This document shows, one piece after another, positions 12,418 to 21,208 of a stretch of DNA of 64,000 bases; within the stretch, counting starts at the first letter, position 1, and every line of letters begins with the position of its first letter. The notes below the pieces were generated by a model. That model searched no databases and was not told the DNA's origin. It saw only the letters and a list, made by a program, of their open reading frames with translations. This DNA is from Leptospiraceae bacterium UBA2033 (GTDB lineage Bacteria; Spirochaetota; Leptospiria; Leptospirales; Leptospiraceae): the NCBI GenBank assembly GCA_002333425.1, contig DDBL01000097.1, positions 24,180 through 88,179 on the forward strand, given 5' to 3'. The translations under genes were made by a program, and so were the position numbers.

Positions 12418-13647
12418 ATGAAAGCAGAAATTCAAGAAAATCTGATTAATTTTAAACTCAGTGGCAGCACTCGTAACGTTCTTTTCCTTATGATACTAAT
12501 TGGAATTGTAAGTTTTGTAGGTGGTTTCTTTGGTTTACATTTGGAAGCAAGGCATCCAGGCGCACATTCTAACCCTGCATGGTCAGCACTTTTAGTTGCC
12601 ACGGTCTTCATTTTAGGAATTGCAATTACGGGAGTATTTTTTACTGCAATCGGTCACATTACTGGAGCACATTGGTTAGTAACTATTAGACGCATCACGG
12701 AAAATTTTGGTAAATTTCTACCTGTCGGTTTGTTATTATTAGCCATTCTAGTAATTTTTGGAACACACGATCTATACGAGTGGTCTCACACTGATAATCC
12801 AGAAATTATGAAGGACAAGTTAATCCAGCATAAAAGTGCATGGTTAAATGCTCCTTTTTTTATTGTAAGGCTTATTGTAATCGCAGGAATCTGGTCTTTA
12901 TTTGGATTTTTATTCCATCGGAACTCAGTTGCACAGGATACAGACAAAGATGTATCGCACACAAGCACAAACGCAAAATTGGCTGGGGGATTCCTACTTT
13001 TCTTTACTATCTCTTTTTCAGTTGTCGCCTTTGACTTACTAATGTCCCTCACCCCTCATTGGTTTTCCACTATGTGGGGAGTATATATATTTGCCGGTGC
13101 TTATCAAACTGGTCTTTCTGCTCTTGCAGTATCTATTTTTTATTTAAAGAAAAACGGATATTTGGGAGATGCAGTAAATGACAATCATATTCATGACGTA
13201 GGTAAATTCATATTATCCTTTTGCGTATTTTGGGCTTATATCGCTTTCAGCCAATTTATGCTTATGTGGTATGCAAACTTACCAGAAGAAACTTTTTGGT
13301 TTGAACAAAGATTAATGGGTGGCTGGACAGCAATTTCTTATGCAATTCCATTCATTAAGTTTATTATTCCATTTTTTCTTTTGCTCAATCGCCCAAACAA
13401 ACGAGATATTAACTTTTTAGCAAAAGTTGCTCTTTGGATTTTATTTTCTCATGTTATTGAACTCTATTGGATTGTATTTCCAAGTAACTTTGAACATTTT
13501 AACATAGCAGGCTTAGGAGTTACTCTCGGAGTTAGTATCGGTGTTGTAGGATTATTTGGACTTGTTGTTCTTAAATATATGGAATCTTCTAAATTGATTC
13601 CGGTTGGGGATCCAAGAATTGAAAAATCGTTAGGTCACCACCAATAA
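12418..13647 (+). CDS. actF: Alternative complex III subunit ActF (NrfD-like membrane subunit)
   Basis: 409 residues with about ten predicted helices, related to ActC and NrfD. Recognisable blocks are FFTAIGHITGAHWLVTIRR near residue 78, the DLLMSLTPHWFSTMWGVY loop (about 208) and FSQFMLMWYANLPEETFWF (about 280). ActF is the second polytopic subunit of ACIII, proposed to take part in proton movement, though this is debated. It ends with a soluble tail rich in Lys, Pro and His. A lipoprotein gene begins 14 bp later. Confidence 0.92.
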   Translation: MKAEIQENLINFKLSGSTRNVLFLMILIGIVSFVGGFFGLHLEARHPGAHSNPAWSALLVATVFILGIAITGVFFTAIGHITGAHWLVTIRRITENFGKFLPVGLLLLAILVIFGTHDLYEWSHTDNPEIMKDKLIQHKSAWLNAPFFIVRLIVIAGIWSLFGFLFHRNSVAQDTDKDVSHTSTNAKLAGGFLLFFTISFSVVAFDLLMSLTPHWFSTMWGVYIFAGAYQTGLSALAVSIFYLKKNGYLGDAVNDNHIHDVGKFILSFCVFWAYIAFSQFMLMWYANLPEETFWFEQRLMGGWTAISYAIPFIKFIIPFFLLLNRPNKRDINFLAKVALWILFSHVIELYWIVFPSNFEHFNIAGLGVTLGVSIGVVGLFGLVVLKYMESSKLIPVGDPRIEKSLGHHQ

Positions 13648-13661
13648 AAAGGAGAATCGAA

Positions 13662-14081
13662 ATGAAAAAAACTTTATACTTACTTTGTGTTTTAACTTTT
13701 TTAAATTGTGGGAAAAAAGCAGAGATTACCTGGAATACAGAACTTTATTCTGATGCTGAGCTAACCCAAAAAATTGCAGATATTAAAAAAGGAACTGTGG
13801 CAGTTGCATCTGGTTACAGAAATCATGCTTGGGTTGCCAAAAAGTCAATTGCAGTCATTGTTGACGGCAAAGAAGGATTTGTCTCTCCAAAGCATGTAGT
13901 GATTGGTCAAAACCCAGCTAAGTCTGTTTTTACTTGGGGATACTCTGAAAAATACAAAAATTTCTTTGATCCAAAGGATAAAAAACACTACAAAGACGGA
14001 TACGAATTTCCCGATCTAGCAAAACTTCCGAAAGACAAATTGCCATTAGACGCACTTGTTAAAGATAGTATTGTAGAATAG
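13662..14081 (+). CDS. Lipoprotein at end of act operon (SH3-like fold possible)
   Basis: 139 residues with a signal peptide ending TFLNCG (Cys at 16), a spirochaete-style lipobox. The mature part opens with WNTELYSDAELTQKIADI and has KGTVAVASGYRNHAWVAKKSIAVIVDGKEGFVS, a beta-rich stretch like bacterial SH3 domains. It is preceded by AAGGAGAA and lies 14 bp after actF, before the operon terminator. It may be an ACIII accessory or assembly lipoprotein (inferred from position only). No catalytic residues or haem site are present. Confidence 0.7.
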   Translation: MKKTLYLLCVLTFLNCGKKAEITWNTELYSDAELTQKIADIKKGTVAVASGYRNHAWVAKKSIAVIVDGKEGFVSPKHVVIGQNPAKSVFTWGYSEKYKNFFDPKDKKHYKDGYEFPDLAKLPKDKLPLDALVKDSIVE

Positions 14082-14116
14082 CTGCAATCTACGTAGAGTA
14101 TCACGTATATTAAAAG

Positions 14117-14140
14117 AAGGAGGGTCACCTCCTTTTTTTT
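14117..14140 (+). terminator. Intrinsic terminator of the act operon
   Basis: A perfect 7-bp stem AAGGAGG/CCTCCTT with a GTCA loop is followed directly by a run of T. It lies 36 bp after the last gene of the act operon and before the convergent phospholipase D gene. Confidence 0.85.
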
Positions 14141-14180
14141 ATGTACAAAGGATAAATAAAGAACAATCTTTCTTATTCTC

Positions 14181-15911
14181 CTAATTTTTAATACATTCTA
14201 ACTCTAAATGATTCCTATCTCTACTTTGAAGATAAATTTCTTTGGAAATAAATTCAAACGCAGCTTTGCCGCTCCTTTCCCTATCTTGGTAACAAAAAAA
14301 GTAAGTAACCTCTGGAGAGTCAATAAAAATAGCTGCATAAGAACGCTCACTAGATAGAGTTGGGATTAATGCTGAGTATCCCGACCTAATAGTTAAATCC
14401 TGCTCCACTTTTGCGTGTCGAATCTCTCGTCCCGGAATCCAAACTTGTATATCTTTACCCACTATTGATAAGTCTTCTGGCATTTCAAAAAAAATACGAG
14501 TAGAAGTAAATCTAAAATACCAAGGTTTTTTTATTAAATTTTTTTTCCCTGAATGAAAAACTGGATTTGGATTAGATACTTGATACGAATAAATAAAATT
14601 AGAATTTCTGTCATAAACCTGAAACGTATCAAAGAAAGAATCAATAGAAAAAAAATCAGCCCTCGTTGCTTTTGTAAATCCAGATGAAATCGAAGCATAA
14701 GTAGAGATAGGAATACAATTTGTATTTTGTATTCTTGGATAATAAAGAAATGTCGTCCAAATTCCACTGCCGACTTGAATCATAGGAGAATCGACATTTT
14801 GCGGCAAACAAATAGTATCCTTATTCACAAAACCAGAATTTAATTGCACATGATTAGGATTTGTATAAAATCTTTTTTTCAAAACAACGTAAGATCTATC
14901 CCTAACTCGAATAAATTCATTTTGAAACTCTGTGACTAATTTGTAATTCTCTGTAATAAATAAAATTTCTCGATTCGAATCCCTTGAGTTTGCTGAATAA
15001 TTATATGAACCGGATAATAGTATTTTGCCGTCAATAACCATAGATTTGTGATGTAAAAGCCCACCCTCAGGAAAACGCAAAGTTTCTAAAATATCTTCAT
15101 TCCCATCCTTATAAATATTAGAACTAATTCCATAAAATTCATTTGCCAAATATTCGCCTTCATCATCTACAGGAGAGTCGTACACGCCTGTAACCTGCAC
15201 ACCTCGAGAGCTAGCTTTTTTTAGAGCATGAGTTAGAACTGGATCAAAGTGATCGAAGATTAAATAATCAATAGAAACCTGTGCTTCTTCAATTTTTCGC
15301 AAAAGTAAATTCTGACTCAAAAATCCATTTTCAGGAGAAGAAATAAAATCAATTCCATTTGTAGAAAAAACGGGTGTCGTTAGTTTTTCATCCAGAAATT
15401 CTTGCATTTGGTTTCGATTTTTGGGTTCTACAATAAAAGAAATGTAACCATTCCAATCATGAGTAAGTCCATGTTTAGAAAAATTTCCTGTTCCTGTGAA
15501 GAACACCTCATTATCCGCATAAATCACTTTGATATGATGAAGACCAGACTGCTTCCATACATTTACTGTAAATCCACTTTCTTGCAGCAAATCATAATTT
15601 TGCTCTTTATCGCCCACTACTTCAACGTTAACTCCCCTATTCTTTGCCTCTTTTAATTCTTGAATGATAAGCGAATTATTTAGGGAATACGCATAAACTT
15701 TCAAAGAAAACTTTGCATTTTTTATAATCGAAAGAATGGTATTCATTACTTCTTCTTTTTTTTCTGGATCAGTGTAACGTCCTGGATAAGAAAAATAAGC
15801 TGCCATAAAGTCGCCATCAGCGCCAAGCAATGCAAACACATTAGCCTGATTGACACCCTTCTTAACACTGCATGAAAATATAAATAAAATCAGAATGATT
15901 ACAACTTTCAA
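14181..15911 (-). CDS. Phospholipase D-fold lipoprotein (two HKD motifs)
   Basis: 576 residues with a lipoprotein signal (LFIFSC, Cys 14). Two PLD-superfamily active-site motifs are present: HHIKVIYAD...GTGNFS (about 124-142) and HHKSMVIDG...GSYNYS (about 285-303). Together they would form one catalytic site, as in PLD nucleases, phosphatidyltransferases and phospholipases. The last 230 residues are beta-rich and unrecognised, with several Cys. It is the third gene of a minus-strand set, overlapping the barrel gene by 4 bp. The context suggests an outer-membrane or surface enzyme. Whether the substrate is lipid or nucleic acid is open. Confidence 0.85.
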   Translation of the reverse strand: MKVVIILILFIFSCSVKKGVNQANVFALLGADGDFMAAYFSYPGRYTDPEKKEEVMNTILSIIKNAKFSLKVYAYSLNNSLIIQELKEAKNRGVNVEVVGDKEQNYDLLQESGFTVNVWKQSGLHHIKVIYADNEVFFTGTGNFSKHGLTHDWNGYISFIVEPKNRNQMQEFLDEKLTTPVFSTNGIDFISSPENGFLSQNLLLRKIEEAQVSIDYLIFDHFDPVLTHALKKASSRGVQVTGVYDSPVDDEGEYLANEFYGISSNIYKDGNEDILETLRFPEGGLLHHKSMVIDGKILLSGSYNYSANSRDSNREILFITENYKLVTEFQNEFIRVRDRSYVVLKKRFYTNPNHVQLNSGFVNKDTICLPQNVDSPMIQVGSGIWTTFLYYPRIQNTNCIPISTYASISSGFTKATRADFFSIDSFFDTFQVYDRNSNFIYSYQVSNPNPVFHSGKKNLIKKPWYFRFTSTRIFFEMPEDLSIVGKDIQVWIPGREIRHAKVEQDLTIRSGYSALIPTLSSERSYAAIFIDSPEVTYFFCYQDRERSGKAAFEFISKEIYLQSRDRNHLELECIKN

Positions 15912-17233
15912 AACACCATTCCTCCTTGTAAAAAAATTGACGTCCCATCTAAAAGAATATCTTTCGATGTATACAGTTTAGAAAAATTTAACTGGATGAA
16001 AAAGTTATCAATATATCGTCTATCGTATAAAATAGAGCCAGTCAGTTCAAATAAAAAAGATTTTTCATAGTCCCTTCTATCAAACGAAATACTTCCATTT
16101 GAAAAACCAGAATTGACTCTTGGTGTAAGATGGTCTCCTTGGATACTCAAAAAAAAATCATCTAAGTGAATAGAAAATAGAATATGCGCCCAAAAAGAAT
16201 TTTGTCTCCCATTATAAACAGAGTTTACCTTTTGTGAGCCGCTTGGAGTTACCCAACCAGAAGGATAGAAATTTAACTCCTGATTAAGTAAAAATGCATT
16301 TCCTGGATAAGATCCAAAACCAATAAATCCTGTTTCTAAAATTTCTCCCTGTTCATTTCTTTTATCTGAATCAGGAATAAATAATTCCATCCTTGTTCTA
16401 AAAAAGTTCAAATAGGATTCGAAGTAAATTCGTACCAACTCCCCTGAAATGGGAATGGATTTATCTTTTCTGACAGAATTTGACTGTGATTTGTCTAACC
16501 CTCGTGCAACTTGTAGCTCTAGACCTACGGTGAAGTATTTATTTTTATTAGAAACACTCCCAGTTCCATTGTAAATAAAATCTGCATCGCCTTTTGGTTG
16601 CGAACGAATATCATCCTTTGTTCCATTTCCCCAATTCCCCAGATTTAGATAAGTGAATTGTAACTTAGCGTAAATATCGTCTTTGTGGTAAACAAGGGAT
16701 AACCCATGGCGAAATCTCTCCCCGTTTTGAACATCGTCTTGGATATTTTTGTAAAGAAAATATTTTTCAAACAAAGGATACCCGCGATAAAAATCAAGAA
16801 GATAGGCATAAAATCGAAACTGACTAGAAAGCTGAGTCTCTACTCCAAGTCCTTCCATCCCATCCTTCCAGTTAGAGGTTAAGTGTGGACTGGAAGAAAA
16901 AAGTTTTCTTCCAAACACAATGTCTAACTTCTTAACTGGTAGTAGCAAATAACTATTATCCCCTAGATATAAAATATCTCGGTAATCTTTATCATTAAAT
17001 CGTTTATTTAAAATAAGTTGAACATTATAAGACAAGTTTCCCTTACTCCCAATAAAATTACCATGAACAGCAACAATATTATCAGTAGATCTAGACTCTG
17101 TAGTAATTGTTTTACCAAGCTCCTGTTTATCTTGGATCGTTCTTTTGTTTGCGGTTATCATCTCTACTCGATATTCTGCATCAATCGAAATAGTATTAAA
17201 CAAAACAAACAGAAGAGCTAGAATGATTACCAT
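15908..17233 (-). CDS. Putative outer-membrane beta-barrel protein
   Basis: 441 residues with a short signal peptide, then alternating polar and hydrophobic strands rich in Tyr, Phe and Gly, and a terminal aromatic (GGMVF) typical of outer-membrane barrels. Examples of strand-like pieces are YAKLQFTYLNLG, FFIQLNFSKLY and IFLQGGMVF. No named family is recognised. It overlaps the lipoprotein gene upstream by 7 bp and the PLD gene downstream by 4 bp, so the three are translated together. It could export or anchor its neighbours, but that is inference. Confidence 0.68.
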   Translation of the reverse strand: MVIILALLFVLFNTISIDAEYRVEMITANKRTIQDKQELGKTITTESRSTDNIVAVHGNFIGSKGNLSYNVQLILNKRFNDKDYRDILYLGDNSYLLLPVKKLDIVFGRKLFSSSPHLTSNWKDGMEGLGVETQLSSQFRFYAYLLDFYRGYPLFEKYFLYKNIQDDVQNGERFRHGLSLVYHKDDIYAKLQFTYLNLGNWGNGTKDDIRSQPKGDADFIYNGTGSVSNKNKYFTVGLELQVARGLDKSQSNSVRKDKSIPISGELVRIYFESYLNFFRTRMELFIPDSDKRNEQGEILETGFIGFGSYPGNAFLLNQELNFYPSGWVTPSGSQKVNSVYNGRQNSFWAHILFSIHLDDFFLSIQGDHLTPRVNSGFSNGSISFDRRDYEKSFLFELTGSILYDRRYIDNFFIQLNFSKLYTSKDILLDGTSIFLQGGMVF

Positions 17234-20200
17234 TTCAAAACCTCATAGTCGAATTTTCCCTCACCTCTCTTCTCTGGTAATAACAAGATGATCTCATCTG
17301 TTTTAACTGGGATAGTAAACGGATTATGAGAATACCGATTTCCAAAAGAATGCACATGAATTCTTTCAGCTCCAATGTATTTGAATAAATCCAATGGCTC
17401 CTCAGATGAAATCCCATTTCCAATCGTAGAAGTTGCGTTGACTGTTACAACTAACGTTGGAGCGATTCCCTTGGGTTTTAAATTTATTCCAACGGAGTCC
17501 GGATCTACTAAGTAAGCGCATTGCCCTGGATTTAGAATGGTCGAATTGCCGACAAAAAATCCGGGGATAAGACCTGTAGGGAGAGAAGTTTTTTTACGTG
17601 TTAGATAGGAATCAATTCTATCCACAGAGTCTCTATCTTGAATTTCATAATCTAGCAAATCCTTTGCCTGTAGGCTATGATTACAAAGTAATATCCATTC
17701 ATTCTGCGCATTAGATGGATTAGCCATAACTCCCGAAATGAATACTCCATCCCGATTATAGATTTTTAAATCGGAATAATTTTCTAATTTTTGATAAACT
17801 AGACCAATTGTGTTTAATAAATTCCCGATAGGTTTTAATAGATTTGTAATGCCTATTCGTTCTAGAGATATATTTGAATCTTCTTGCGGCAAATAAGAAT
17901 ATAACCTTACGGCATAGGGAATGTTGCGATCGTACTGAGATGTGGCTAAATGATATTTTCCTGTATTGTGGTATTCAAATTTTTCGTCAGCTAAGAATGG
18001 CTCAAATTCATTTGCCCTGTCTGGACTTGCAAAAGTCTGCCCAGAACATTCTGGATTAATTTTATCCTGCTGTGGTAAAGTGGAAGTTCTCCACATCCCC
18101 AAAGTTCCTGAATTTACAAAACTAGCTCGCAGTTTTAAGGTAGAGTTGTTTAGACCATTCTCTTTAGTTGGAAAATAAGTGACTTCGTTCAATAATTGCC
18201 CAAAAGTTTTAAGTTTAATATTAGTATTTACTTCACTTAATACTAATTTATCGCTCACAATAGGAGAAACATTAGGAAAACACTGAAATTTTGCCTTAGA
18301 CAAAACAGTAAATGTATCCATTCCAGAAACTGGTATAAAAAACTTAGAAAACTTGGAATCAGTTGAAATTTCTAATTCCAGTGTCCCTTCTCCCTTACTT
18401 TTAATTTCTATAAACTTTTCATCAGGAATGGAGATAGAATTTTTATACGCACCTGCCCAAAGTATTTCAGATAACTCACCGGTTGCATCAGGAGGTATAT
18501 TTGTATTAACCTCCCCAGGACTCATGTTATGTGTTAAACGAATATCAGTCTGTAAAACGTTTGAACTATAAACTGGATGATGATAAAACTTTTCAGAATT
18601 AAAAACCATGGATGTAATTTTTCCAGACATAGACTCTGTTAAAAAAATCTCATCTGTTTTAAGACCTGACCAAAGTACCTTTTGAGAAGTTTCATTCTGG
18701 AGAGTAATCAAATCTTCCCATACCATAAAGTCTAGATTTCTTCTAATTAAATTTATTGTACCAGTGATATTTTTACTGTCTGCGACAAGCAAGTAAGAAC
18801 CAGATTTTACTAATATACTTTCACTACTGTAAAGTGGAATTAAATTAGCTCCTATTTGTAATGACAAATCTAATAGCTTACAATCATTAGCCGCATTTTG
18901 CTTTAATTCGATAAACTTTCCTGTTTTATCTAACTTACCATCTTTTCGAAGTCCAAAAGCATTTAGTTCCGTGATGTTAAAATTTTCTGGTTTACAATTT
19001 TCTAAAACTACAGACGAAACAGGAGTTGTTGTGGCTGCAGAAGTATTTGTAGAGGTTACATCAGAATTACCGGTAGACGTGTTTGTTGGTGTGGTTGTGA
19101 CTGTACTAGTAGACGTGTTTGTCGAAGTATTCGTAGCGGTGCTTGTTGAGATACTTATAGAAGTGCTCGTCGAAGTATTCGTTGAGATAGCAGTATCAGT
19201 TCCAATATTAGAACTAGTAGAATCTGAACTCGTTAATTCAAGCCCTGGGTCGCCGCAGAGTTTGGAGTTGCGGATAATCGAAGATGTCCACTGACAAGAT
19301 CTAGTTTTTCGTTTCAATGAAAACTCTTCATCTGACCATTTGAAACTTATATTTTCCGGAAGTTTCCAAGTTTCTATTTTTTCAAGTGTATTTAATTTTA
19401 AGAGCGCAGAGGATTTGATGCCTCTCCAATTTGCATCTTTCAGAACCATTCCTTGTAAGGGAGAGTCTTCTTCTACAAAAAGTTTTATTGCACCAGGAAA
19501 CAAAAAGGAAGAATTTGATTCTACTTCTATTATTTTATCCGCAATATCTAAACTGATTTTGTCAATACAAGTAGCATTTTCCTTAGAACCAGACCATTCA
19601 ATAAATCTCTTGGTTGAGCCAGAGGCATAACCCATAACCTCAGTGATTTCTAGTTTCTCCTGACTACAACTAACCCTCCACGATTCATTGATACTTTGCA
19701 GATTATTAAAATTAGTTTGAACAATTGAGGAAAACTCTGTGAGATTGGTAATATCTAGAACCATGTAGTGATACTGAGATCTAGGAATTGCAGAGTCTAT
19801 GGGTGGAAAAATCAGTTTAACCGCTTTATCAATCACATAAATGGAAAAATAAGGAAGAGAAAAACTAGTTTCAATTTTATTGTCTCGATTGCCTGCAACT
19901 GATTTGTAATCTTCAAAACTAAAATCCATTCTCTTCTCGAGAGCAGTATGTAAACGATTATCCCCTATGAAAAAATTTCTCGACTTTGCACTAGTTATCT
20001 CATTTACAATTTCTGTTGTACTAAGAAATTGAAGACGAGCAAGTGCACCTTCATGTGCTAAAAATCCATCTGGTCGAAGTTTAGTTTCATCTAACTCGTT
20101 TAATGTCTGCAAAGCAGAATTAAGTAAGTTCTGATTCTCAATAGTTTTTTCAATACAAATTCCAAGACTAGGACCATATTCCTTTGATCTAAAAAAATCA

Positions 20201-20424
20201 TCGTGTGAATAAAGACAAATTTTATCTTCGGCGACTTTAAGAGAAGGACCCCATAAGGGCGGTTTCTCTGGATTAACCTCTACTTCTCTTTGAGGTTTAA
20301 TTCCATAGTCAAAGAAAAAAGGTTTTAAACTGGCAGGTTTGGGGATTTCCCAAATTTGGGAATTTTTTTTATCCTTACAAAATAGGACGAATAAAATCAG
20401 GCATAGTGTGATTGTTTTTTGCAT
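17227..20424 (-). CDS. Large lipoprotein with several lamin-tail-like segments and Ser/Thr-rich linker
   Basis: 1065 residues with a lipobox-like leader (LFVLFCKD, Cys 16) and GGAGAAA before the start. Four segments share a lamin-tail-domain-like pattern (a hydrophobic strand, ITEV or SEIL, then FIEW, FIEL or FIEI): KLEITEVMGY...RFIEW (about 255), NITELNAFG...KFIEL (about 480), LSEILWAGA...KFIEI (about 650), and a late NEWILLCN...GQCAYLVDPD block (about 910-1000). A linker of Ser, Thr and Asn (about 400-470) separates the first two. Lamin-tail domains in bacteria are known on secreted hydrolases. No catalytic site is seen here, so it is probably a surface or adhesive partner of the barrel and PLD proteins. 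Confidence 0.62.
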   Translation of the reverse strand: MQKTITLCLILFVLFCKDKKNSQIWEIPKPASLKPFFFDYGIKPQREVEVNPEKPPLWGPSLKVAEDKICLYSHDDFFRSKEYGPSLGICIEKTIENQNLLNSALQTLNELDETKLRPDGFLAHEGALARLQFLSTTEIVNEITSAKSRNFFIGDNRLHTALEKRMDFSFEDYKSVAGNRDNKIETSFSLPYFSIYVIDKAVKLIFPPIDSAIPRSQYHYMVLDITNLTEFSSIVQTNFNNLQSINESWRVSCSQEKLEITEVMGYASGSTKRFIEWSGSKENATCIDKISLDIADKIIEVESNSSFLFPGAIKLFVEEDSPLQGMVLKDANWRGIKSSALLKLNTLEKIETWKLPENISFKWSDEEFSLKRKTRSCQWTSSIIRNSKLCGDPGLELTSSDSTSSNIGTDTAISTNTSTSTSISISTSTATNTSTNTSTSTVTTTPTNTSTGNSDVTSTNTSAATTTPVSSVVLENCKPENFNITELNAFGLRKDGKLDKTGKFIELKQNAANDCKLLDLSLQIGANLIPLYSSESILVKSGSYLLVADSKNITGTINLIRRNLDFMVWEDLITLQNETSQKVLWSGLKTDEIFLTESMSGKITSMVFNSEKFYHHPVYSSNVLQTDIRLTHNMSPGEVNTNIPPDATGELSEILWAGAYKNSISIPDEKFIEIKSKGEGTLELEISTDSKFSKFFIPVSGMDTFTVLSKAKFQCFPNVSPIVSDKLVLSEVNTNIKLKTFGQLLNEVTYFPTKENGLNNSTLKLRASFVNSGTLGMWRTSTLPQQDKINPECSGQTFASPDRANEFEPFLADEKFEYHNTGKYHLATSQYDRNIPYAVRLYSYLPQEDSNISLERIGITNLLKPIGNLLNTIGLVYQKLENYSDLKIYNRDGVFISGVMANPSNAQNEWILLCNHSLQAKDLLDYEIQDRDSVDRIDSYLTRKKTSLPTGLIPGFFVGNSTILNPGQCAYLVDPDSVGINLKPKGIAPTLVVTVNATSTIGNGISSEEPLDLFKYIGAERIHVHSFGNRYSHNPFTIPVKTDEIILLLPEKRGEGKFDYEVLKW
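19022..19215 (-). repeat. Ser/Thr/Asn-coding low-complexity tandem repeat
   Basis: Imperfect 6-base units encode alternating Ser-Thr, Asn-Thr and Ala-Thr pairs (for example STNTSTSTSISISTST) over about 65 residues. It lies inside the large lipoprotein gene as a flexible linker. The antisense Val-rich open frame over this stretch is an artefact of the repeat. Confidence 0.85.
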
Positions 20425-20505
20425 AAGTTTCTCCTTACCTGAACTGAGTCAGAAAAGAGAAACTAGGTGCGAAAAATTTTTAGAGACTTACGTAGTAGAG
20501 CAAAA

Positions 20506-21150
20506 TTACTTCTTCACTTCCTTTTTTAACTCTTCCTTAATTTGATCGCGAGTTGTTTTGTTCAAAAGGACTACATTATAACTAATCAGGTATTTGATAA
20601 CCGTTGGTTCTTCCGTACTTTTATGCTCTAACGTCCAACGTGTAGCGTCGTTGGAGATAATCTTGAGTAACTGCTGAATACGAGTAGATCTATCAGTATT
20701 AATAGTTTCCATTTTCCCTGTTTTCGGATTGAGTTTAACACTGATTATCCCGTCATCTACAAAGTCTTTTTTATTGTATTTTAATAATTCTTCCATAATG
20801 ATAGAATCCCCGCCAGGATCAGGTTTTCTTTTTATAAATTCTGATTTTCGAATTTGGCGGACTTTATAGGACTCACTGGAAATAATAACTCTAAAAACTT
20901 CCTCTGAATTTTTAGAATCTCTTTGAAATAATTCTGGATCTCGATTTGTAATTTGAACTTCATTTCCATTTTCATCTAAAATTTTCTCTTTCTGTCCTGC
21001 TGGATAAAAAATTACTTCCTGCATATCTTTATCTTTTACTTCTACTTTAGCACTTCCGCAGGAAAGGATAATAAGCCCAAGAAAAAGTAGAAATACTCTT
21101 AAAATCGAATTAGTATTTTGAAATGAAATAATATTTTGCATAACGACCAT
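20506..21150 (-). CDS. Lipoprotein of unknown function
   Basis: 214 residues. The leader ends in GLIILSCGSAK, a lipobox with Cys near residue 32; AAGG lies 9 bp before the ATG at 21150, and a second Met at codon 4 is possible. The mature protein is charged, with KKDFVDDGIISVKLNPKTG and DATRWTLEHKSTEEP blocks and a Lys/Glu-rich end (EELKKEVKK). I recognise no family. It sits between mgtE and the large lipoprotein, on the same strand, with 58 and 81 bp gaps. Confidence 0.7.
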   Translation of the reverse strand: MVVMQNIISFQNTNSILRVFLLFLGLIILSCGSAKVEVKDKDMQEVIFYPAGQKEKILDENGNEVQITNRDPELFQRDSKNSEEVFRVIISSESYKVRQIRKSEFIKRKPDPGGDSIIMEELLKYNKKDFVDDGIISVKLNPKTGKMETINTDRSTRIQQLLKIISNDATRWTLEHKSTEEPTVIKYLISYNVVLLNKTTRDQIKEELKKEVKK

Positions 21151-21208
21151 GATAATTTTCCTTTTTATGAGAAATCTTTTCCATTAAGCGCTCTTTAGTC
21201 AAGTACGT

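Noticed and set aside
18971..19294. Val-rich open frame of 107 codons on the plus strand
   Set aside because: It is the antisense of the Ser/Thr repeat; composition follows from the repeat and there is no ribosome binding site.
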